Assembly (NCBI GenBank): GCA_037951105.1
Contig: JBAMJV010001854.1
Span: 115,517-179,516, forward strand
Source: Echinarachnius parma
Taxonomy: Eukaryota > Echinodermata > Echinoidea > Clypeasteroida > Echinarachniidae
DNA: 64,000 nt
Reading direction: 5' to 3'
The notes beneath the pieces were generated by a model. The model searched no databases. It saw nothing but the letters and a program-made list of their open reading frames with translations, and was not told the origin of the DNA. The first letter of the stretch is position 1. Each line of letters starts with the position of its first letter. This document shows, piece by piece, positions 20,653 through 32,200 of this stretch. The position numbers and the translations under genes were made by a program.

Positions 20653-22918
20653 TTTATATTCACTTGGTCTAATACCACTTGGTCTAATCATCAGTTCGTC
20701 TAACTCCACTTCGGCTAAACCCATTTGGTCTGATCATCACTAGGTCTAATGCCCATTTAGGCAATTGCCGTTTCGTCTAATCACCAAATGGGCCAATTGT
20801 CACTTTGTCTACTTTTTGTTTTCCTCGTTTCGTCTATTATCACTTCGTCTAATACCAGTTCGTCTAATTCTCAGTTAGGCTACTCTTCACTTGGTCTAAA
20901 TGCAATTCGTCTAATTACCGTTTGGTCTATAACCATTTGGTCTAATATCCATTTAGTCTATTACCATTTGGTCTATTACAATTTCGTCTAATACCAATAG
21001 GTCTATTTTCCACTTGGTCTAAAAGCAGTTCGTCTAATGCCATTTCGTCTAAACACTATTTCGGCTAATGACCATTTAGTCTAATTCTAATTTGGTCTAA
21101 CGATCGCCCACACTGACCTCTGTGATGGCCACTGCCTGCATACCGTATGAAAGATTCCATAGGGCTGTAATCATAGCTCTATGGATATTTAGCCACAGTG
21201 GTTTCACTAGACGAAACCTGTGTATAAGAGAAAACTAATTGACCGCTACAATCAGGTGACCTTCATAGACAAGTCCCAAAATATCGTTCGTACGCTCACC
21301 ACCCAAGGGAAAATAGATATGTGGCCGCTATAAACAAGTGAACTTTATAGACGAATTTCATCAAACAGTGTATATTGACCACCTAAAAGAAAACAAGATA
21401 GTGGGCGTTATTATAATCAGTTACCTTAAAAAAAAACAGGTTCCATAAAATCGTATATCGTCAAACAGGGGCGTAGACAATGGGGGGGGGGGGTGAGGGG
21501 GTGCATCCCCACCTCACAAGGTGGGGGGGGGGGGGGGAGGGTGACATGTACAATTATCCCCCCCCCCCCAGCTTTTAGGGAAGGATATTTTTTGTGTGTG
21601 TATCTGTATACGAGTGGGTAAGAAAACATTCGTTGTATGAGCTAAGACTTGTTAATTCTAACGTTAAAAACGTAATTTATACATCCACTTTTAATTTTCG
21701 CTGCGCGCTTCGTATTTTGAGCTAAATAACTTCATTAATATTAATGTGGAATTGCAATCTCGTACAACTACAAGCAATCATTTATCTTTGTCAAAACAAA
21801 GCGGTATACCACCCCCCCCCCCCCCCCCCCACAAGTAGCACACGCGGCATTTCAAGGCATCAATAGTCTTACAAATATCTACAACAGTCTCAATAGAAAA
21901 AGAAAAGAAAATACTTTGGCAAGTAGTTTGTCACCTATCCAATGGCAATATTAAGCTTGCCACTGTTTAAGCTTTAATGCTTTAATACAGACAATTTATC
22001 AAATAAGTTTCATAAGCAACATTTGGCACGCACAAAAACGATGTCTGCTAGCAGGGTTCATTCGAATAGGTTAATAATAAGATATTTCACACACATTTAT
22101 AAATTATAGGGTAACATTATGCTTTCACACAATATAATTGTATTACACTAGTTATTTAGTGGTAATTTTAACTTGTCTAATTTCGTACGGGTGCATATGA
22201 TCTAACATGGGTTAAGACACTTCTTGAATAGGGGCCGCGGAAGCGGGTGGGGGGCTGGGGATGCAGCCCCCACTTTTTTTGGCTAAAAAAAAGAAATACA
22301 TAAACATAAAGTAACACACTATATAACAATTCAAATGTGGTCAGTCCTCCTCTTTCAAAACCTTTCCACGGCCCCTGTTGAACTTAGTGGACACTATTAC
22401 TGACACTGAATTACAATTATCAAACTTTTCACCAAGGTAACATTAGACCTTTATACCAAATGGTCATTAGACTAAATGGGCATTAGACCATGTGGTCATT
22501 AGCCCAAGTGGGACATTAGCCCAAGTGGAAGTAGCCAGACTGTCAATTAGACCAAACGGGAAGTTGATGAAATGGTGATTAGACCAAGTGATGAACTGCC
22601 CATCTGGATATAGCCGAAGTGGGTGTAGCCAAAATGGGTATTAGACGTAGCGGTATTAGACGAACTGGTAAATAGTCGAAGTGATATTAGACGAATCGAA
22701 TATTAGACAATCTGGTGTTTAGACGAAATGGCATTAGACTAAGTGGTGTTGGACCAAGTAGATATTAGACAATAAGGGTATAGCCCAAATGGTCTGATGG
22801 TTATTAGACGAACCGGCTAATGGACCAAGTGGTTGTAGACGAAATGGTATTAGACTATGTATGATTAGACGAAGTGGATATTAGACGAAGCGGGATTAGA
22901 CCAAGTGGCAGTTTACCC
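20653..22918. mobile_element. TU-like foldback transposon with tandem-repeat arms
   Basis: A 2,266-bp insertion flanked by a 9-bp direct repeat TTTGAGCGG (20644-20652 and 22919-22927). Unit 2 has the single uninterrupted site TTTGAGTGG at 58622-58630. The left arm (about 20661-21105) is some 27 degenerate units of 15-16 bp around CACTTGGTCTAATNC. The right arm (about 22440-22910) is the same repeat in reverse orientation. The middle has no coding frame, only poly-G/C tracts and AT-rich DNA. Foldback arms built of 15-bp tandem repeats are the hallmark of sea-urchin TU elements, which make 8-bp duplications. A 9-bp duplication could also suggest a MULE transposase. Confidence 0.8.
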
Positions 22919-22927
22919 TTTGAGCGG

Positions 22928-25900
22928 GGGCACCTTTTGGGTATGTGTGAGGGCTAATATTATCTCAAATTGAGACAGTGAGGTTTGCCCATTAAGAGCT
23001 TAATTTTAAAAGGTGCTAGATCAAATGTGTATCACTTTAGAGATGAGTGCGTTTCTTTGTCCGACTTGCACATGCCGTTTGGAATATGAAAATGGAATCC
23101 TCCATAATCATGTTTTAATACGTCACTGTTCTTAAAATGTTGATTTAAAGCTCGAACTACGTTGGAACTACTACCACACTCATGTCGTTAATTGACTGTG
23201 CATGGAAGAGTGGATTTAGCACCTTTTGGAATTAAGCTATTCATTTTGGAAACCCTGCTTGCTCTTTAAGTCAGATGTTAGAGGTTATATATTATATGTT
23301 AGGGGCTAAGTAAGCAACGAGTAATCTCCTTAGTAACCAGGGGCATTTAGTAGCATGCGTTGACCCTATATAGTTGACAACTAAAGGCCACTCGTTGCAT
23401 ACTTATTCATATCATCCAAAAAACGCTAAACGTGAAACTATATAAACTAGTATGATCCCATTAATAATGGGCCCATAAAGACACAATGCTGTAAACGACA
23501 AAGATGAAAACTTATTTATTAGACAATAAATGCATAATAAACAATTTTTAGTTCATGTATACCATGTGATCAACCATTATTACCATATCAAGATCCCGTG
23601 ATCATTGTGACATATTGTACTTTTATATTCCTCGGCTGAGTATTATAATCTGTTCACAAAACTGATTAGTTTTTTCAAACCTGGCACAATTATAAATCGA
23701 GGTATTATCCCGATTATTTTGCTGACCGCATTATTTCAACAAAAACAATATTAGATTATGAAAAAACATCCCTTTAAACATTAATAACATGCCCAAACAT
23801 CTAAGATTTAACATGGATAAAATGCATCTAATTAAAACATAAAACCGTTCTGTACGAAAAAGTATATATACGGACAATACACGCATGATGGTTATAATAT
23901 TGATGTACAATTATTATTAACATAAATACGGAAGATTGCTTAATCTCTATATGTTTACTTTGTGTTTCCCTTGATGCTAATTGATTCTGCAATGGTTGAG
24001 AAGAATATCTAGGATATAAAATAAGGCGATATGCGTTATGATAATTATAAACTATCAGAAAAGGGTGATGTGTTTCCACATTATGAAAACAAAATTTCAA
24101 TGTGACACATTAATTTAAATGATATGCCATTCACTCCGCAGACTTCTGTATAAGGCACTTAAAGATAAAACAATTCACGTACACGTTCTAACGAAACGGA
24201 ATGCCACAATTTTTCCACGAGGCTTGGAATTGATCAAAATGTAAGCAGAAAGAAAATACATTGTATGGTTACGACATAATTAGCCCGAAACGGGCACAAT
24301 AGCAGATGATATGACTTGTATGTTCCAGCATTATTCAAAAACTTAAAAATTAATGTTCTACAAAGTTAACAACAAGATTAATTTCATAATTGTCACTAAC
24401 ATAGCTAAACAAATAATCATGCCACATATTTGGCTAGGCTGTAAGCTTTAAAACGTAATAAATTCCAAAACAAGCTTTGAATAATTAGACAAATCAAAAC
24501 CTGCGTACTACAAATAGTTCAAAGTGACATGCCATTTGCTTTGTAAGCAATTACAACAACAGAATTAAAGAAACATACGTTTCCTTAGGTGACAGAATGA
24601 ATTACACTGCTTGGAATTAAAACGCAACCAAACAATTAACGATACAGTAATATGAATAGTAACATTGTGAGCTGAATACTTAGCTCGATATTTTCGTAAC
24701 TAAAATATGATTTGTTTTTCAACAAATATTGAACTACTACATTTAAAGCACAAACATTTACATGTGTATCGTTAACAAAGAAATATTTATGCATATGGTA
24801 CTGGAAGATATAAGTCTCAATCTCAATCTAAACAAAAGTGTAACATTCCTTACCTTATATGTATATAATAATTTTCGAGAAAATGTACATTGTATTATAC
24901 AAAACAACTTTGGGAATCGGATGTAACATGTATTACATGGATCTAGTTATTACGTTCACATATTATGCAAAACTGACAAAGAGTTGATAAAAAAAACTTT
25001 GGATAAAAGTGTATTTAGTTGATCTAATGTGTTAAATGAGTGCTATGTGAAAATTGCTAACATGTTTTCATATGGCCAGGTAATGAACGAAAATGCAAAG
25101 AGCTATTTTTTGTTGCTGAAAGAATCTCCGAGGCCTTTTCAACATCTCAATTACAGAACAATTTAAAAACGAAAGATGGTTTCATACGTCTATTATAAAG
25201 AGAAAAATAAACGTGCTTGTACGAACCACTCGATATGCAGGTGATGTTTGGTCGATTCACACAAAGCTACTAGGTCCCTTTAACTCAAAGGGTTTTCCAT
25301 ATCATGAGAGTACTGTATGTCACTTATTGTGTTCTAAATATACTTGAACACTCTACATCCTTAATATAATTCTATCAAAACAAATATCCCAATACATTCT
25401 GGATATATACTGTGAAACTGTCACAAAACGTTTTTCTCTACACAAAGTTTACAGATTTTTTACAAAAGTCTGTAGATAATTATGTCAATATACATAAAAG
25501 AATAATCATGTAAACTAAAATCAAGTCATTAGAACATAATTATTCCTGCATTATCGATATTTTGCATCTTTCACAACGTTTAGAGTTGCTGCAGAGTCAG
25601 TATATATACACACATTCATGAATAATCCCATCAAGTAATAAGAACGTATAGTTCAAACGAAGTAATATGAGTTACCTAAAAGCAAAAACTTAATTTTTTC
25701 AACACTTATAAAGAGAAATTAAAACGAACATATATTACTGATGTTCAAAAGTATTTAAAGATTTAAATCGTTCTGTAAGCGTAATATAACAATAACAAAC
25801 ATTTCATATCGTAACAAAAGTTACTAAGCAAATATGCTGTCATATAGCGTTTTAAACTTTGAAACTAACTGAATTCTTAAACGATAGAAAACAAAACATG

Positions 25901-26535
25901 CTTATCACAAAAGAGTTCACAAAGATAAGCCATTCGCGCTGTATATTATAGACAATTTTGAGAAAAAAGAAATTTACGTGTTTTACGCGCAGGAAATGAT
26001 CACATATTCCAGGAGTTCGTGGATTTAAAATGTAACTGAAACAGTAAAATGCCGTTATTGGAATGGGTCCAACTAACACATCAAGAAAATGGGCCTATAA
26101 AAGGAACCATAACTTTTGTTGAACAAAGATCCAACGTTCCAATAATGATCCAACATGAAATAGTAAAAAATGTATACCACGGATCTAATGTGACTATTAT
26201 TACGTTACCATTTAAAGCCAGTCATATATATATACCAAGTTTTGTTCTTTGGCTAAATTTCGCCCATGGATCACTTTGCTTAACATGTTCAAATTTACTC
26301 AAAGAATGTTATAGTAAGCAAACGCTTTCGCAATTATCATGATGACGAAAATAAACAACTTGACATAAAATTATGCAATGCAGAGCAATGACCGGAAGGG
26401 TAAGGTAGTGACTCGATATGCTTGATAGTATTTAACTCACAAAATTACTATCACATAATATGTCAAAAAGACATTTCCAAATTCGCTTTTAAAGAAAATT
26501 GTAAAAATACTACAGATTGATATAGGTTTCACATT
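22928..26535. other. Unrecognised AT-rich intergenic DNA, copied in unit 2
   Basis: No gene, RNA gene or ORF beyond about 90 codons that stands out. A degenerate family 2 MITE ends with CAAAGCTACTAGGTCCCT and TTAA at 25280-25283. It aligns with 58631-62585 but with many substitutions and short indels, clearly more than the 11-20 kb block. The conservation of order without coding frames suggests neutral duplicated DNA. Confidence 0.6.
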
Positions 26536-27512
26536 CTCCGCAAAAAAGAAACTGGACACTTGTATGAGACCAAATATTTCGTATTCATTAACGATAAAAT
26601 ATATGATATTGTATATCAAATTAAAGATAAAATTACCCTCTTCAATATTCGCATGAAACCCAGATGAAATCATTCATGCATGACTTGTCACGGTCAATTA
26701 ACCACACCAAGGTCTGTTTTCAAAAATAGAAAAAATGGAACATCCACTCAACCATATAAATGTAGATAAGCATAATCTAAAACGCCATATTCATGAGATG
26801 GCATAATTTTTCATTACAAATGTGACCTTTTCTATCTTCATCTCAATAAAGAGTATAAATGAAGACAAATTGTGAACGTTATAGGTGTTATTTTCATCCA
26901 AAAGTAACAAAATGGGGAATTCCATGGCAAAGCTTTATTAGTCAAAACCACAGTTTGTGCCCTTATTTCAGGATGAAAATGGTATAAATTCTTCTCAAGA
27001 ATTATACCGTAGTCCAAAGATCTTCAAAACCTGAAGTCACCCTTGGTCAAACATTTGGGCAGTCTTTAACATGACATTTATCTAGGTAATTATGGTTAAA
27101 ATTGCAGGGGACACATGAAATAGACAAGCTTCATGCCTGTAATACAGACCAGTATGATAATGCTCTCATAACCTGGCCCTGTTTTATTGACAAATTTGTA
27201 TTTCCAGAGTTTGTTCATAACAATAAAATTGAATAATGTCATAATTTACTTGCCCCGCTCATCTTGTTTTAAGTGAAACGCTTACTCAGTCGAATGGTGT
27301 GGTCCTCCATTGTTTTGCTATTTTTGAAAACAGACCTTGCTAGTGTTTATTGACCATGGCATTTCATGCATGAACGATTACACCTTTAAGTTATACCCTG
27401 CATGTAGAGGACTAAATTCCCTTTAATTTGATATATGATCATGTACACTTTATCGTACATTAATATGAAATATTTCAACTTATACAAGTGTCCAGTTTCT
27501 TTTTTTGCGGAG
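26536..27512. mobile_element. TA-flanked long-TIR element, Tc1/mariner-like MITE
   Basis: Inverted ends CTCCGCAAAAAAGAAACTGG and complement, continuing ACACTTGTA, enclose 977 bp; the homology of the arms extends imperfectly over about 200 bp (for example CTATTTTTGAAAACAGACCT on the right). Unit 2 has the empty site at 62581-62590 (ACATTATACATG). The right flank keeps TA; the left has lost one base. No transposase frame. Confidence 0.8.
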
Positions 27513-28313
27513 TATACATGACAATAATTTCACTGGTAATAAATTCAGAACCATGGATTGTGAATATATTATACGGGGATACGCGTCCGTTGCTTGCATG
27601 AAAAGGTAAACTTTGCACTTTGCATTTGTCTGTTAGAAAAACATAAGTATCTTTTTTTCACAAATAAGAATCATTTTCTCCCGATATGATATTAATTATT
27701 ATTGAGTTCAGAAATATACATTTAAGAATAAATATTATAACGGTTTATCAAAAACTCCGGGCAAATACTGTTTTGAACTGTAAATGTGACATGCTTTTTT
27801 TTTTCATTAAGAGTTTTTTAGAACAAAATACTAACAAATAATGCAAGCTCGATCAACATTTAAACATCATTTGGTAAGTTGAATTATGAAATCATAATAT
27901 CTTACTGGTTGGCATATTATACTATACAGTTTTGAAAAAATTACTATAACATAAAATGAAACCTATCAAGAAAATATCCACAACCTCCTAAAATCCATAA
28001 AGTAATTTATACCAATACAGAGAATAATCTACAACACATGATTCTTCATTGATGCACATGTACGTATAATATCATAGTTGTGCTCATTTACACGCGCTCC
28101 TTCATTATTTGCAAATGTGTTACTATCCCTTTACCACGAGAAATAGGTATAAATATATACATTCAATTACAGTAATAACAATCAAGAACTCCAAAGTTAG
28201 TATATAGCTTGTACTGGCATTATCAAATGAGTAGCCTACATGTAAATCAATAGATTATTTCGTTACTTGACATGTACATTACATACACGTAAAGACTCTT
28301 TTAGGGGTGCCAA
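27513..28313. other. Right end of duplication unit 1 and 3' flank of ZNFX1 gene 2
   Basis: Homology with unit 2 stops at about 27672 (62751 in unit 2) after ACAAATAAGAATCA. The remainder up to the ZNFX1 stop codon is AT-rich with no ORF of note and probably includes the gene 2 3' UTR. No convincing poly-A signal was picked out. Confidence 0.55.
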
Positions 28314-29276
28314 CTACAGGAGATTGTCCAAATTGAAGTTCGCAAAGTTGTTCGCTTCTTCTGACCAGGCAGCAAAGCGAGCCCCATCCATCTCTGATGC
28401 TACCCTATTTCCCTCCGCTAAGCGATGTCCCGTCCCTCCAATGTTGCTTCCACATTCAGGACATGTGCTATCCTGAGTTGCGCCGCCACACTCCCCGATA
28501 GCGTACACATGACCCTTTGGGCATTTATACCAATGACCCTTGGGCAAATCGACAGCTGTAAGAATCTCCCGTCTCTCCTTATCGCTGATACCCAGTGCGC
28601 CGGACTTGGTTCTGATCTGTCCAATCAGTTCCTTAATCTTACCCTCTCTCTCAGCAGTCAGGACGCTCCCACTGAATAGGTATTGCACGACAGTTGCCAC
28701 CTCGCGGGGAGCTTTCTCGTGAGACGTGGGCTTCTCAGCGAGTGTCTTCAGGAAGTCCAGGGTAAGATGCAGACGTTTGGCCTCCCTGTTGGTGTCCTCG
28801 GTTTGCTGCTGTGACATCCTGGTGATATCCCCCTGGCACAGCCACACTTTCATGTCAGCAATCCCATCCGGAAGCAGGTCTCTCATCCCCTTGTCCGTCG
28901 ATGTTGCCAATCTCCTTTCGAAGGTGCGAACTTCCTTGTCGATCTTGCGAAGCTCCTTGAGAACGGTTACCCTGTTCTCGATGGCACTGACCTGTCCGAC
29001 ACTTAAGGGAGTAGATGACTGGACGTTCCGGAGGAAACGTTGCCCATCTTCCTTGCGAGGGAACAGCTGTTCTGTTGGGGATATGCCACCCATCTCCATC
29101 GTTCCGATTTCGATCTGTAGTCTGCCTGCGAGTATTTTGCGCCTGTGTTCGATTTCCTCCTTCTGTCCGAAGAGTTTCTGCTTGACACGTTCGATGTCGT
29201 TCAGCTTCTGTTTGATGATGTTCCCGTACCGTAGATTTCGCCTGATTGGAGTCTTGCAGCGCGGACATCCCTTTAG
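28314..29276 (-). CDS. ZNFX1: ZNFX1 gene 2, coding exon 4 (RZ finger, stop)
   Basis: Begins after TATCTCCACAG with LKGCPRCKTPIRRNLRYGN, matching human LKVCPICQVPIRKNLRYG. It continues through a long helical linker, a RZ-type finger (HWYKCPKGHVYAIGECGG with later STCPECGSNIGGTGH) and ends with a TAG stop. The RZ finger is the newest signature of the family and is also found in RNF213, where it binds lipid A; in ZNFX1 its ligand is less clear. Confidence 0.95.
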   Translation of the reverse strand, partial: LKGCPRCKTPIRRNLRYGNIIKQKLNDIERVKQKLFGQKEEIEHRRKILAGRLQIEIGTMEMGGISPTEQLFPRKEDGQRFLRNVQSSTPLSVGQVSAIENRVTVLKELRKIDKEVRTFERRLATSTDKGMRDLLPDGIADMKVWLCQGDITRMSQQQTEDTNREAKRLHLTLDFLKTLAEKPTSHEKAPREVATVVQYLFSGSVLTAEREGKIKELIGQIRTKSGALGISDKERREILTAVDLPKGHWYKCPKGHVYAIGECGGATQDSTCPECGSNIGGTGHRLAEGNRVASEMDGARFAAWSEEANNFANFNLDNLL

Positions 29277-32200
29277 CTGTGGAGATACATAAACGTAACC
29301 ATATTACATATTAAATTGTTAAGACTATTGCATTATTCAAGGAAGCTGGAGGGAGGCCAATGTTAATGTTTATTCAGTTTTCTTTTTATCATCTTCAGCT
29401 CAACAAGGAGATGGGTCGTCACTTACTCCACTGAATCCAACATTTAAATTGTTTGTTATGTTTGTTTAATTTTGTTTACTACAAATGTTGTCAATATGAT
29501 TGTATGGAAATATTGGAGCGTTTTGTTTGTTTATACATTCTTTATAAAAATGGCATTAAATTCAGTGGCCCGAATTCCCAACTTGTGGCTCAACCTGCGC
29601 CTTGCATAAAAGGCAAAGACTAATGGAACACTTTGCACCAGCAGACGTATTGTCTCGTAACTATGGTCTCCAGATATATAATAATGGTTTCCTTTCATTA
29701 TCAAGTCAATCCCTTGACAGCTGCTTAAAAGCATCAGTACAATGGGCCCTTTTCAGTTCGATTCTTAACAGTATAACAGTGAAACAAGTCACCATCAATA
29801 CAACGTCAAGGATGAGCCAGGACGCAATTTGGCTGATGACAGACTTTACTATAACTTAATTTCAAAGGGCCCATTGTCCTGAAACTTATAAGCAGCTCTC
29901 ACGGGATTGACTTGATAATGAAGGGAAACAATTATAACATCTCTCATAGTTACGAGACAATAAGTCTGCTGGTGCCAAGTGTTACCAGTAGTCTATGTAT
30001 TTTAGACCAGGCGCAAGTTGGGCCACAAGTTGATAATTCGGGCCACTAAGATTATATTTTGTTAAACAAAATATATTATCCACCTGTATTTCACTGCTGT
30101 TTTCCCGCCCACCGGTGTTCGTGTCCATCCACTGATCAAGTCCCTTATACTCGATCACGTGGCCACAGTCCTCTAGCTGTACGAATCTGTCAACAACAAC
30201 AGCAACAAAACAAATCTTAGAGGTTACTTTTAAAAGCCGAAGTATAAAAATAGTTATCATAATAACACGATTAATATCATCAACATTGACAACAACTGAT
30301 AAAACATCTGTATGTATGTTTCATGATAAACAAAGTGCAATCTGTATGCTGTTAGGAACCTTGATATTTACTTAATCTACAAAAATATTATGCGAAATAG
30401 TTCATATTTCTTTTGTAAACATTCCGATGACTTAAGTTTTTTATGAAATTGTATATTTATTGGTGCTTAAAAACACATTTTGTTTCAAAATTTGTATTTC
30501 TAACTAATTGGCCAGCTATAGCAAGGTTAAAAATGTTATTCTGACCTTGCATCCGGTTCATCCTCATCACCAAAGAAGATTTCCATAACCTCGTCTGCGT
30601 TGCATATCCTGCATTTATCAGGACACTGCTCTCCGCACAGACCGATGCACGGGTGTCCACATCGTAGTCTGGACTGGCACGGGGCATTACACGGTCTCCG
30701 GACGCAGGGATCCCCACACCTCCTGCTGCACTCCATGTGTCTGCACCTCCAGGTACATCTTTCTGCACAAGGCACGCACGGCTCCCCGCACACTTTCTTG
30801 CATTTGCTATGCTGGCACCTGTTTCCACATTTCTCCTCACACGGTGGACACTCTGCAGCGCAGCTTGTTTTACAAGGATGTCCACAAACGAGAGTGCGGT
30901 CACACTTCTCGCGACAGAGCATATGGAGACGCCCGCGCCGACAAGGTCCACATGTCCCCTTGCATGGATGACCACAGGACAGATTGGTGTTGCAGGGTTC
31001 GGTGCATGATTCAGGTCCGGCGGAGCACTTCATCTTCACGATGTGACCACACGGCAAATCACGTCTGGTGACTTCCTTTTCACATGTGACGTTGCAAGGT
31101 TCACCACACTTTCCTTTGCATGGATGGCCACATGCAATTAACAATCCACAAGGTGATGCGCATTGGACATCCGACTCGTTTTGATAGCAGTTTGCCATCT
31201 GTCTGTGGCCACATCGAAGCTTCTTCTCAACCGGTTTCATACATTTCTTGTCGCATTGGACGTAACAGCGCTGTCTGCAGAGATGGCCTTTGGCACAAAT
31301 TACTTTCGAGCACGCTTGCTGACATTTGTATATCTCGTGCGTCTGGTCAGTTGGATGGCACGGCATTCTGCAAACATGGCCACACGTCAGACGAGCCTCA
31401 CAAGGCAATGTGCAGCCACCTTCAGGGACCTTCGCGAAATCCTTCTCGTTGGAAACCTCGGTTACAGTGTCAGGATGATTTGAACACTGCAATCCCACAC
31501 TCTCCCCAATGGTCCTCCTTGCTTCTAAGTGCCTGACGATATCCCTCCAGAGACTGGGTTTCCCTGGATTTTGCTCCTTGAGCAGCTTGAAGTTTCCGAT
31601 GCAGTAGAGACCTTTTTTGGCTCGCGACAATGCCACACATATCCGGTTGTCAATCTTCAGGAAACCGGCGCTTCCTTCTTTGTTGCTTCTGACAAGGGAC
31701 AACAGGATTATGTCATTTTCCTCACCTTGGAAGTTGTCCACTGTAGCCACACGGACGCCCTGGAACTCTTCGCGTTTCATTATCTGTTTGAAGGCAAAGA
31801 GCTGACCAGCGTAGGTAGTGAGGATAGTTATCTGCTCTGGAAGGTATCCCTGCTGCAGAAAGTATCGGCACAGAGATACTAGGAACTTGGCCTCGTGAAC
31901 ATTGGAGTGGCTTTTCATTTCGTCAACCGAATCCTCATACATTTCGTGATGAATGAAGAAGACGTTGTTTCTGATGCCCAGGATATCTTCGTACTTCATC
32001 ACAGATTCATGATCCTTCAGTTTGGGGTAGAGCTTTTCCATTTTCATGATATTTGATATCTCGGGTCTCATTCTGTGCTGTAGGACAAGGCGCTGGCATG
32101 GCACGTCGTTGTTGATCATGCGTTCAAACAGGGAGAGATCGAGGTTGAACTTTGTAGCAAGCTTGAAGACGGTTGGGTTTGGCTTTAGTTGCTGGTGATC

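Noticed and set aside
20661-21105. Possible CRISPR-like array because of short regular repeats
   Set aside because: Units are contiguous and degenerate without unique spacers, and the same array is inverted at the far end of a transposable element in a eukaryotic genome.
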